Source: Clostridia bacterium
GTDB lineage: Bacteria; Bacillota_A; Clostridia; Christensenellales; Borkfalkiaceae
Assembly (NCBI GenBank): GCA_017456945.1
Contig: JAFTIK010000094.1
Coordinates: forward strand, 1 to 10,982
DNA length: 10,982 bases
Direction of reading: 5' to 3'
Position numbers and translations under genes: made by a program. Below are positions 1 to 5,977 of the stretch, in pieces. Positions within the stretch are counted from its first letter, which is position 1; each line of letters opens with the position of its first letter. Under the pieces are notes generated by a model. That model searched no databases. It was given only the letters and a program-made list of their open reading frames with translations, and was not told the DNA's origin.

Positions 1-1
1 A

Positions 2-166
2 GTTAATTTAGATTTCCGTTCGTTCGCATACTATAATCTTCCGTTAAAGAGATGGCAGGTGGATAACGGCGAGTTTGAAATCTTGGTTGGCGCATCTTCT
101 CGTGATATAAAACTAAAAGAAAGCGTATTTATAGACCTTCCTATGAAAACCCAACTTTCAGAATAA
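2..166 (+). CDS. C-terminal end of a probable GH3 beta-glucosidase (partial)
   Basis: An open frame enters from the left edge and ends at TAA 164-166, giving the last 54 residues of a protein. The visible stretch runs from FAYYNLPLKRW through GEFEILVGASSRDIKLKE. This pattern (an aromatic-rich strand, W, GEFEILVG, then SSRDI) is typical of the fibronectin type III-like domain that closes many family 3 glycoside hydrolases. Those enzymes remove terminal beta-linked glucose or xylose from oligosaccharides. The catalytic domains lie outside the window, so the substrate cannot be judged. No signal peptide or localisation can be seen. A palindromic terminator follows about 50 bases downstream. The family call rests on this one domain and is fairly confident; the exact enzyme activity is not. 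Confidence 0.72.
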   Translation, partial: VNLDFRSFAYYNLPLKRWQVDNGEFEILVGASSRDIKLKESVFIDLPMKTQLSE

Positions 167-215
167 AACCTTAACTATAGCAGTAGATATAAGGAAATAT
201 ATGAAAACATAAAAC

Positions 216-241
216 GGATAGCAAAATTTTGCTATCCTTTT
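216..241. terminator. Palindromic intrinsic terminator, probably bidirectional
   Basis: Bases 216-237 form a perfect 22-base inverted repeat (arms GGATAGCAAAA and TTTTGCTATCC) followed by TTTT at 238-241. On the other strand the hairpin is followed by G and then TTTT (214-211). It lies between two convergent genes, the GH3 end on the plus strand and yhbY on the minus strand, so it can serve both. Confidence 0.75.
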
Positions 242-289
242 AAAATAAGTTAAATTTCCTTTAACAAACGCCCGTTAAAGGCGCGCTTT

Positions 290-583
290 TTAGAAAATAA
301 TATGTTCTACCTTGGGGTTAGAACTTCTTCTATAAAACACGAGTTTTCTGCCCGTTGCGCAAACGAATTCCGCGCCGAGTGTTTCTGCGATTTCAAAACC
401 CGCTTCTTTGGGGATTAGCCCAGAATTTTCCAAAACGGTTACCTTAATAATTTCGCGCTTTTCAATAGCCTTGTCTAAACTTTCGATAAGGCTATCGTTA
501 ACCCCGAGTTTACCAACTTGGGTTATGGGGTCAATAGTTTGCGCCATAGAGCGGAGATTGCTTCTTTCTTTTGAGTTCAACAT
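290..583 (-). CDS. yhbY: YhbY family RNA-binding protein (CRM domain)
   Basis: This 97-residue protein matches the single-domain bacterial CRM/YhbY family in length and pattern. It has an N-terminal LNSKERSNLRSMAQ helix, then PITQVGKLGV (residues 19-28, with the GKLG version of the family's GxxG RNA-binding loop), REIIKVTVLEN (43-52), and a C-terminal ATGRKLVFYRR strand. Family members bind pre-50S ribosomal subunits and are thought to act in large-subunit assembly in the cytoplasm. An upstream in-frame ATG at 625 would overlap obg. The start at 583 is preferred because AGGAG (595-591) sits 7 bases before it. The gene begins 13 bases after obg ends, so it is probably cotranscribed with that other ribosome-assembly factor. 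A terminator lies about 50 bases beyond its stop. Confidence 0.93.
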   Translation of the reverse strand: MLNSKERSNLRSMAQTIDPITQVGKLGVNDSLIESLDKAIEKREIIKVTVLENSGLIPKEAGFEIAETLGAEFVCATGRKLVFYRRSSNPKVEHIIF

Positions 584-596
584 AATTTTTCTCCTA

Positions 597-1859
597 TTAA
601 TCGATAAATTCAAATTCTTCGCCACCGATTATTATGGTAGATTTATCGGTTGCGCCCATATTTCTTAATTCCTTTATAATGCCCCTATCTCTCAACACTT
701 TATGCAAGTATGCGAGCGAGTTCATATCGTCTAAAACGACGTTTCTCTTCAACACGTCAACCAAACTGCCCGTAACTACGAAAGTTTCGCCTTCTTTGAA
801 AATTTCATAGTCTAGTCTGTCGGGTTTAACGTAGTTAAATTCTTCAAACTCTAACGGCTTAACGGGTGGCAATTTTTCTAGCACGGCGTAAACTGCTTTA
901 ACGAGTTCGTCTAACCCCTTACCCGTGATTGCAGAAACGGCTATTATCTTATGTCTTCTGCCTATCTTTTCCTTAAATTCCTTAAACTTCTCGTCTGCGC
1001 CGTACATATCCGTCTTATTCGCAACGATAATCTGTTTAAGTTTGGAAAGCGCCTTACTGTAATTTTTAAGTTCGGCGTTAATTTTAAGGTAGTCTTCGTA
1101 AGGATCTCTGCCTTCTACCCCCGAAACGTCAACCACGTGAACTAACATACGAGTTCTTTCTATATGTCTTAAAAACTCTATGCCAAGACCTGCACCGTCG
1201 CTAGCCCCTTCAATAAGCCCAGGGATATCTGCCATTACGAACTGATTATCGTAATAGTCAACCACGCCAAGGTTTGGCGAAAGGGTGGTAAAGTGATAGT
1301 TTGCTATCTTTGGGCGAGCCTTGGTAACCTTGCTTAAAATGGTAGATTTACCTACGTTAGGAAAGCCCACCAAGCCGACGTCTGCAATCGTTTTAAGTTC
1401 CAAAACAACGCGCTTACTTTCGGTTTTTTCACCCGTTTGCGAAAAGTGTGGGGCGTGCCTTCTAGCGTTTGCAAACCTATGGTTACCCTTACCGCCGTCA
1501 CCACCGACTAGAACGATTTTTCTCTGACCGTCGGTAAACATATCTGCGATTATTCCGCCAGTTTCCTTATCCTTAATAACAGTACCCAACGGCACTTTAA
1601 GCACAAGGTCTTCACCCTGCCTACCAAAACAGTCTTTAGAACCGCCTGGTTGACCGTTTTCCGCAACGTATTTAGTTTTATAGTAATAATCTGAAAGGTT
1701 GGTTAAGTGCTTATCTGCAACGAAGATAATATCCCCGCCCTTACCACCGTCACCCCCGTCAGGGCCACCGCTAACTTTGCCTTTGTAGTGGATAAAGGAA
1801 GTCATACCGTTTCCACCGTCACCAGCCTTTATGGTTATTAACGCTCTGTCTATAAACAT
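597..1859 (-). CDS. obg: Obg/CgtA family ribosome-assembly GTPase
   Basis: This is a full-length 420-residue Obg GTPase, involved in 50S subunit maturation and the stringent and stress responses. Three domains are visible. The N-terminal glycine-rich Obg fold spans about 1-158, with repeated GGDGG/GGPDGG segments. The G domain runs about 159-328: G1 GFPNVGKS (165-172), the G2 threonines near 191-192, G3 DIPG (211-214), G4 NKTD (281-284) and G5 SAITG (309-313). The C-terminal OCT domain covers about 345-420, including YEIFKEGETFVVTG. AAAGGTG lies 5 bases before the ATG and overlaps the nth stop, so translation is probably coupled to nth. The gene sits between nth and yhbY on the same strand. 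No catalytic residue is missing. Confidence 0.98.
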   Translation of the reverse strand: MFIDRALITIKAGDGGNGMTSFIHYKGKVSGGPDGGDGGKGGDIIFVADKHLTNLSDYYYKTKYVAENGQPGGSKDCFGRQGEDLVLKVPLGTVIKDKETGGIIADMFTDGQRKIVLVGGDGGKGNHRFANARRHAPHFSQTGEKTESKRVVLELKTIADVGLVGFPNVGKSTILSKVTKARPKIANYHFTTLSPNLGVVDYYDNQFVMADIPGLIEGASDGAGLGIEFLRHIERTRMLVHVVDVSGVEGRDPYEDYLKINAELKNYSKALSKLKQIIVANKTDMYGADEKFKEFKEKIGRRHKIIAVSAITGKGLDELVKAVYAVLEKLPPVKPLEFEEFNYVKPDRLDYEIFKEGETFVVTGSLVDVLKRNVVLDDMNSLAYLHKVLRDRGIIKELRNMGATDKSTIIIGGEEFEFID

Positions 1860-1862
1860 AAT

Positions 1863-2489
1863 TCACCTTTTAATTTTCTTTTTACACTCTTCTTTTATAG
1901 GGCAGTTTTCGCAGTCGGGCTTACCCGCCTTGCAGTAACTTCTGCCAAGATAGATTAAATAATGATGCGCCCTAGACCAGTCGGACTTATCTAAAATTTT
2001 CATAAGCCCCTTTTCCGTATTTAGAACGTTATCTGCGTTAACTAGCCCTATCCTATTAGACACCCTAAAAACGTGGGTATCCACCGCGATAGCCGAGCCT
2101 TTGAACGCCACGCTATAAACGACGTTAGCCGTTTTTCTGCCAACACCGGCAAGCGAACGCAAACTTTCAAGGTCGGAAGGAACTTCACCACCGAATTTTT
2201 CCAAGATATCTCTACTCGTCTTGATAATATTTTTTGCTTTAGTCTTATAAAGACCGCAAGAAAAAATATACTTTTCCAGTTCATCTTGGGAAAGTTTAAC
2301 CATCTTTTTCGGGGTATCGTATTTTTCAAACAAAACGGCGGTAACCTTGTTTACCCGTTCATCCATGCATTGCGCCGATAAAATTACTGCGATAAGCAGT
2401 TCGTAAGGCGAACGGAAGTTAAGCGCCGGCTTGTCCGTAAATATCCCCGAGAGTTTATTCACGATTGTTTTTGCCGTTTGTTTATTCAT
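1863..2489 (-). CDS. nth: Endonuclease III (DNA glycosylase/AP lyase)
   Basis: This 208-residue protein has the length and all key features of endonuclease III, which excises oxidised pyrimidines and nicks abasic sites in base excision repair. LSAQCMDERVN (38-48) matches the family's LSAQ segment. The helix-hairpin-helix LAGVGRKTANVV (113-124) carries the catalytic Lys119. VDTHVFRVSNR (136-146) carries the catalytic Asp137. The C-terminal 4Fe-4S cluster has the expected C-x6-C-x2-C-x5-C spacing (Cys186, 193, 196, 202). The stop lies 3 bases before the obg start, so the two are almost certainly cotranscribed. No clear Shine-Dalgarno precedes the ATG. A strong-looking promoter immediately upstream would give a leader of only a few bases. 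Confidence 0.97.
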   Translation of the reverse strand: MNKQTAKTIVNKLSGIFTDKPALNFRSPYELLIAVILSAQCMDERVNKVTAVLFEKYDTPKKMVKLSQDELEKYIFSCGLYKTKAKNIIKTSRDILEKFGGEVPSDLESLRSLAGVGRKTANVVYSVAFKGSAIAVDTHVFRVSNRIGLVNADNVLNTEKGLMKILDKSDWSRAHHYLIYLGRSYCKAGKPDCENCPIKEECKKKIKR

Positions 2490-2501
2490 AATTGCTTTAA
2501 T

Positions 2502-2531
2502 ATATTACCATAACGGGCGAGTTTTTTACAA
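2502..2531 (-). promoter_or_regulatory. Predicted sigma-A promoter of nth-obg-yhbY
   Basis: On the minus strand, TTGTAA (2531-2526) is followed after 18 bases by TAATAT (2507-2502). TG stands one base upstream of the -10, forming an extended -10 element. Transcription would begin near 2495, about 5 bases before the nth ATG at 2489. This fits the absence of a good ribosome binding site and suggests a nearly leaderless mRNA. It is a prediction from consensus matching only. Confidence 0.5.
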
Positions 2532-2552
2532 GCGTTTTTCTCGGGGTTTTTA

Positions 2553-2810
2553 TTAAATAGTTCTTACCAACTTTTTACCTTGTATAATTTTTACCAAAAA
2601 AAAGCCTGCAAAACTATTTAAACTAGCAAACGCAACCGCGCGTTTTACGGTGGAAAAGTCTGATTTAGACACCTTTACCGATAATCCGCACCCAACGCCT
2701 GCTTCCTTGGGCGTGTTTATAATTTCGCTTCTTATTCCGTTTGCCGTTATAAAACCGTGAAACTTTACGGTGTGCGCCCGCGAACGAAATGCTACTACAA
2801 CGTATTCCAT
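2553..2810 (-). CDS. DUF3343 family protein (putative sulfur/selenium carrier-like)
   Basis: This 85-residue protein fits DUF3343, described in family databases as putative Se/S carrier-like. It begins MEYVVVAFRSRAHTVKFHGF, continues with a TPKEAGVGCGLSVKV segment (33-47) whose Cys41 is the likely functional cysteine, and ends in a short basic tail. An upstream ATG at 2852 is open, but AAGGAG (2827-2822) lies 11 bases before the ATG at 2810, inside the longer frame, so the shorter start is chosen. It is transcribed away from a cysteine desulfurase-like gene 89 bases away. This pairing of a sulfurtransferase-type enzyme and a cysteine carrier recurs in Firmicutes and suggests transfer of sulfur or selenium between them. 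The family call is good; the biochemical role is inferred and unproven. Confidence 0.8.
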   Translation of the reverse strand: MEYVVVAFRSRAHTVKFHGFITANGIRSEIINTPKEAGVGCGLSVKVSKSDFSTVKRAVAFASLNSFAGFFLVKIIQGKKLVRTI

Positions 2811-2847
2811 ACATTTTCTCCTTTGCATAAAAGGCAAATTCGCCCCA

Positions 2848-2883
2848 TACAATATTGTATTATAAAGGCTTTATTTTTGTTAA
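2848..2883 (-). promoter_or_regulatory. Divergent promoter region with a 12-base palindrome
   Basis: The 89-base gap between the DUF3343 start and the aminotransferase start holds a perfect palindrome, TACAATATTGTA (2848-2859). On the minus strand, TTAACA (2883-2878) and TACAAT (2859-2854) are 18 bases apart, a reasonable promoter for DUF3343. A perfect TATAAT (2864-2859) overlaps it but has no well-spaced -35. On the plus strand, TATTAT (2858-2863) is a possible -10 for the aminotransferase. The palindrome may be an operator or simply overlapping -10 elements. Confidence 0.35.
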
Positions 2884-2899
2884 TTATAGGAGAAAAGAA

Positions 2900-4024
2900 A
2901 TGATTTATTTTGACAACGCAGCAACGGGTGGGTTTAAGCCACGCGCGGTAACCGACGGCGCGGAAACGGTTATTCGCTACCTTTTAGCAAACCCCGGAAG
3001 AAGTGGACACAGACTAGCGATTACGGGCGCTAAAGCCCTTTTAGAGTGCAGAACTACGGTTGGCGAGTTCTTTAACGCTAGCCCCGAAAAAGTTATTTTT
3101 ACAAAAAATTGTACCGAAGCGCTTAACACCGCCATCTTTGGCAGTCTTCGTAAAGGCGGACACGTTATAACCACCGTTTACGAACATAACTCCGTTTTGC
3201 GCCCGTTGACCTATCTTAAAAACAACGGGGATATAACACTTGATATAGTTAGTCCCGAACCGAACAAATCTCTTTTCCAAGCAATAAAAGAGAAAATTAA
3301 CCCTAAAACCTATCTCGTCGTAACCAACGCCGTTTCCAACGTTACGGGCGAACAAACGCCATTTTTTGAAATAGGCAAACTCTGCAAAGAAAACGGACTT
3401 TTATTTTTAGTTGACGGGGCTCAGGCGGGTGGGCATATACCTATTGATATTAAAGAGTGTAATATATCTTACCTTGCGCTCGCAGGGCATAAAGGGCTTT
3501 CGGGAATAATGGGTAGCGGCGTTTTAATTATTGACGAATTTTCAGACCTTAATCCCTTTATTATGGGTGGAACGGGTAGCGAGTCCTTTAATCTATCCCA
3601 ACCCCTATGTTACCCCGAACGGCTTGAATCGGGCACGATAAATTTACCTGCGGTAGTGGCGCTTAACGAAGGTGTTAAATTCGTTAGAAAAAATCTTACA
3701 AACTTTTCTTCACACCTTTATAGCGCAACCGAATACCTTATTCAAAACCTAAATAAACTTTCTGATATTAAATGCTACTCTTCCCCTAATCCGATAGGCA
3801 TAGTATCCTTTGCCGTTAGCGCCCTACCTAGTGGCGACGTTGCCGATATACTTAACTCAGAATACGACGTCGCCGTGCGTGGTGGGCTACATTGCGCCCC
3901 GCTTATGCACCGTTATTTAGGCACGGAAAAAGACGGGCTGGTTAGGGTAAGTTTAGCCGTGCAGAATAGCACTAGAGAACTAAACTATTTTCTATCTGCA
4001 ATGAAAAAAATAATCGGCGATTAA
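2900..4024 (+). CDS. Cysteine desulfurase family protein (class V PLP aminotransferase fold)
   Basis: This 374-residue enzyme resembles the cysteine desulfurase-like group typified by Enterococcus EF2568. Such enzymes use PLP to take sulfur, or possibly selenium, from cysteine or selenocysteine as an enzyme persulfide. It starts IYFDNAATGGFKP and has EHNS (95-98, His96 probably stacking on PLP). VDGAQAGGHIPID (171-183) holds the PLP-pyridine Asp172, and AGHKG (195-199) holds the Schiff-base Lys198. RGGLHCAPLMH (327-337) carries the candidate nucleophile Cys332. Nothing essential looks missing. An upstream ATG at 2855 is in frame, but AGGAG (2888-2892) lies 7 bases before the ATG at 2900, which is chosen. 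The gene diverges from DUF3343, a likely partner. No selD or molybdenum-enzyme genes are visible nearby, so ordinary sulfur transfer is at least as likely as selenium metabolism. Its stop overlaps that of the convergent small gene. Confidence 0.88.
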   Translation: MIYFDNAATGGFKPRAVTDGAETVIRYLLANPGRSGHRLAITGAKALLECRTTVGEFFNASPEKVIFTKNCTEALNTAIFGSLRKGGHVITTVYEHNSVLRPLTYLKNNGDITLDIVSPEPNKSLFQAIKEKINPKTYLVVTNAVSNVTGEQTPFFEIGKLCKENGLLFLVDGAQAGGHIPIDIKECNISYLALAGHKGLSGIMGSGVLIIDEFSDLNPFIMGGTGSESFNLSQPLCYPERLESGTINLPAVVALNEGVKFVRKNLTNFSSHLYSATEYLIQNLNKLSDIKCYSSPNPIGIVSFAVSALPSGDVADILNSEYDVAVRGGLHCAPLMHRYLGTEKDGLVRVSLAVQNSTRELNYFLSAMKKIIGD

Positions 4025-4299
4025 ATCTTTTTAAGTTCAGCCACTATCTTTTTTAGCATTTTGCGTTGCTTATCGTCTAACATAGGTGCTAACACGGTTG
4101 CAAAGTTATCTATATCGGCGTTAGAAAGCGTTCCGTTCTTTTTGCCACGCTTGGCTTCTTGGTAAATGGCGTAAATTAAATCTTGAGTATTTTTTCCGTC
4201 GAATTTGTTGGCTAGTTTGGTAACCATATCTGCAACGTTTTGTTTTGAGTTTTCGTTAGACGGTTTATAGTTCTTTGCGTATTCGTTAAAATCTTGCAT
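4021..4299 (-). CDS. Small conserved-looking hypothetical protein
   Basis: I do not recognise this 92-residue protein by name. It has an Asn/Lys-rich N-terminus, then mostly predicted helix: VADMVTKLANKFDGK, DLIYAIYQEAKRGKK, a turn with NGTLSNADIDNF, and a basic C-terminal helix ending DKQRKMLKKIVAELKKI. There is no signal peptide, membrane segment or cysteine, so it is probably a soluble cytoplasmic helical protein. AAGGAG lies 7 bases before the ATG at 4299, which supports translation. The stop shares the TTAA at 4021-4024 with the convergent desulfurase gene. It is transcribed away from another small protein 72 bases away, so the two may be related in function. The helical, positively charged C-terminus could bind nucleic acid or a protein partner; this is a guess. 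Confidence 0.75.
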   Translation of the reverse strand: MQDFNEYAKNYKPSNENSKQNVADMVTKLANKFDGKNTQDLIYAIYQEAKRGKKNGTLSNADIDNFATVLAPMLDDKQRKMLKKIVAELKKI

Positions 4300-4345
4300 A
4301 GCATACTCCTTTATTTTTTGTTTTCAATTTTATTTTATGAAAGCA

Positions 4346-4366
4346 TATAATATATTGTTAGCGGAG
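4346..4366 (+). promoter_or_regulatory. Predicted -10 element and RBS for the 94-residue gene
   Basis: A perfect TATAAT (4346-4351) lies 20 bases before the start codon. It gives a predicted transcription start near 4358, with GGAG (4363-4366) as ribosome binding site. The -35 position holds only a weak TTCAAT. The rest of the gap (4300-4371) is AT-rich and must also contain the promoter of the divergent 92-residue gene, which I could not place with confidence. Confidence 0.4.
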
Positions 4367-4371
4367 CAGTT

Positions 4372-4656
4372 ATGGAAATATTACAATTTTTATTATCTTT
4401 TTTCTTAAAAAACTCAAATGCAGACTGGCTTAAAGGCATAGTTGACCTTTTAAGCAAAAATTCTTTTAATATAGGCGAAACGCTAAAAAACCTTTCCCCA
4501 GAAACTTTAGAGCCTATTATAAAAGAGTTTTCTAGCCTTTTTAAAAATCAAAACCCGACCGAATATTCGGTCGGGCAAGAAGTTGGTTTAAGCCCTATCG
4601 CCAACCTTGGCGACAGTAAAATTATTTATACTCTTAACAAATACTTTAACGCCTGA
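4372..4656 (+). CDS. Small hypothetical protein with an embedded antisense terminator
   Basis: I do not recognise this 94-residue protein. It opens with a hydrophobic helix (MEILQFLLSFFLKN), too short and too soon followed by Asn/Asp to be a clear membrane anchor. Amphipathic helices follow (DWLKGIVDLLSKNSFNIGETLKN, then LSPETLEPIIKEFSSLF), and the polar tail ends LGDSKIIYTLNKYFNA. GGAG lies 6 bases from the ATG, and a perfect TATAAT is upstream, which supports expression. The segment encoding roughly residues 61-68 is a 22-base perfect palindrome that works as an intrinsic terminator on the opposite strand. The C-terminal residues there may therefore be constrained by RNA structure rather than protein function. 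The stop abuts the S41 peptidase stop with no gap. It pairs divergently with the 92-residue protein; no function is proposed. Confidence 0.65.
   Translation: MEILQFLLSFFLKNSNADWLKGIVDLLSKNSFNIGETLKNLSPETLEPIIKEFSSLFKNQNPTEYSVGQEVGLSPIANLGDSKIIYTLNKYFNA
4543..4575 (-). terminator. Intrinsic terminator of the S41 peptidase transcript, inside a convergent gene
   Basis: Bases 4554-4575 form a perfect 22-base inverted repeat (arms CCCGACCGAAT and ATTCGGTCGGG). On the minus strand the hairpin is followed by TTTTGATTTTT (4553-4543), the layout of a Rho-independent terminator. On the plus strand no T-run follows, so it is directional. It lies about 80 bases downstream of the S41 peptidase stop, within the coding region of the convergent 94-residue gene. 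Confidence 0.75.
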
Positions 4657-5973
4657 TTATAAAACTTCTACGGCTTTAGCGAGCGCGTTTTGGCTAGACA
4701 CTATATTGCTATAAATTATTTCGCCGTTAATTTCCCCGTTCACTCTCGGATAAATTCCTTTATCGTGAATACAAGTAGTATTGTCGGGCCAGTAAATTTT
4801 AGCCGTGGTAAGTTTAAGCGCGCCACCGCTCAATAAAAGATAGGTGGTTTGCATTATCCCCTTACCGAAAGTGCTTTGTTTGCCACCGTAGCCCGTATCT
4901 ATAACGAGTTTTGAAAGGTTAAACGGCTCTTGATCTTTTTGCCCGTAATACGCCATAGCCCCTATTAAGCACTCGCTTGCAGACGCCGTGCCACCGTTAG
5001 CCATAATAGATATAGACTGAATATCCCACTCGGAATTACCCACGTACCTATTTTCCGTAAACGCGTGTTCAAACGTACCCGTCTTGCTCTTTTCCAAGGC
5101 AACTACCGTTCTCTTTTTATCTTGATTTTTTATTAAAAGCGACGCAACGTTAAGCAGAATATCCATATATCCGCCACCGTTGTTTCTTAAATCTAGTATA
5201 AGTTTAACTCGCCCTTGTTTTTTCATAAAGTTAAGGGCGTCTTTCATTTGATTAAAAGCGCTACCGTTAAAACTAGAAAAACTAATATAAGCCGTATCGC
5301 TAGGCAAACTGCTGTTACCGTCATCCGTATCAGTAAACACCATTTCTTTATTTTCAGTCTTAAAAAACCCATGCTTTTGGCTATCGAAGTACTCTACATA
5401 AGACGCTACGTAATCGCTAGGCGTTAGTTCGACTATAACGGGCGCGCCTTCACGCTCTAAATTAACGGTAATTGCAGTTCCGTCTTGAACCGACCTTACC
5501 AACTCGCCAAATTCATCTGGCGTTTCAATTGTAACGGTATTTTCGCCAACTTTAGCGCTTATTATTTTATCCCCCGCCTTTACGCCTGCGTGGTAAGCGG
5601 GCGAGTTACCAACAACCACGTCTATAACGCTATCGTTATCGTAAAAAGAAAGCCCTACGCCTTTATATTGCCCCTTTCTTTCTGTTTCTTCTTGCCCGTA
5701 TTCTTTTGGCGTAAAATACTCGGCGTAATCGTCTAAAATGCCGTTAACGAGCGCGTCGCCTATATCTTCGGGGGTAATCTTTCTCGGTTCGCCAGTTTGC
5801 TTATCGTAAACGTACCCCACTTCTTCCATCATGCGAATAATCTCGGTAGCTACGCGACTGTTATCGCTTTCAAACAATTCTCTAACGAAAAATCCGCCTA
5901 CGAAAGCAAGTATTACCGCAACGGGAATAAGTATCCACGCTATAATTCTCTTTTTAATATTTTTGTTTTCCAT
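4657..5973 (-). CDS. Membrane-anchored S41 (C-terminal processing) peptidase with PDZ domain
   Basis: This 438-residue protein belongs to the CtpA/Tsp family, Ser-Lys proteases that trim or degrade envelope proteins. A basic start (MENKNIKKR) and one hydrophobic helix (about 10-30) anchor it with the body outside the membrane. A PDZ domain follows (about 100-185, with YKGVGLSF and SPAYHAGVKAGDKI). The S41 domain has LDLRNNGGG (260-268) and MANGGTASASEC (324-335) with the likely nucleophile Ser333. FGKGIMQ (369-375) holds the general base Lys371, and the C-terminal TTAKIYWPDNTTCIHDKGIYP is typical. The Ser-to-Lys distance is longer than the roughly 23-25 residues usual in the family because of an insert around 345-365. 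AAGGT lies about 7 bases before the chosen ATG; a longer frame from 5988 would overlap the upstream regulator gene. It starts 4 bases after that gene ends, so the two form an operon. Confidence 0.93.
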   Translation of the reverse strand: MENKNIKKRIIAWILIPVAVILAFVGGFFVRELFESDNSRVATEIIRMMEEVGYVYDKQTGEPRKITPEDIGDALVNGILDDYAEYFTPKEYGQEETERKGQYKGVGLSFYDNDSVIDVVVGNSPAYHAGVKAGDKIISAKVGENTVTIETPDEFGELVRSVQDGTAITVNLEREGAPVIVELTPSDYVASYVEYFDSQKHGFFKTENKEMVFTDTDDGNSSLPSDTAYISFSSFNGSAFNQMKDALNFMKKQGRVKLILDLRNNGGGYMDILLNVASLLIKNQDKKRTVVALEKSKTGTFEHAFTENRYVGNSEWDIQSISIMANGGTASASECLIGAMAYYGQKDQEPFNLSKLVIDTGYGGKQSTFGKGIMQTTYLLLSGGALKLTTAKIYWPDNTTCIHDKGIYPRVNGEINGEIIYSNIVSSQNALAKAVEVL

Positions 5974-5977
5974 AATT

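Noticed and set aside
408..668. Plus-strand open frame of 86 codons across yhbY and the end of obg
   Set aside because: It is antisense to two well-supported genes, and its translation shows no recognisable family.
2855..2899. Upstream start extending the desulfurase by 15 residues
   Set aside because: The extension runs through the AGGAG ribosome binding site (2888-2892), and the family begins at the IYFDNAAT segment.
4021..4024. Shared TTAA stop codons of convergent genes as a special signal
   Set aside because: Overlapping convergent stops through TTAA are a simple consequence of its palindromic sequence and are common in compact genomes.
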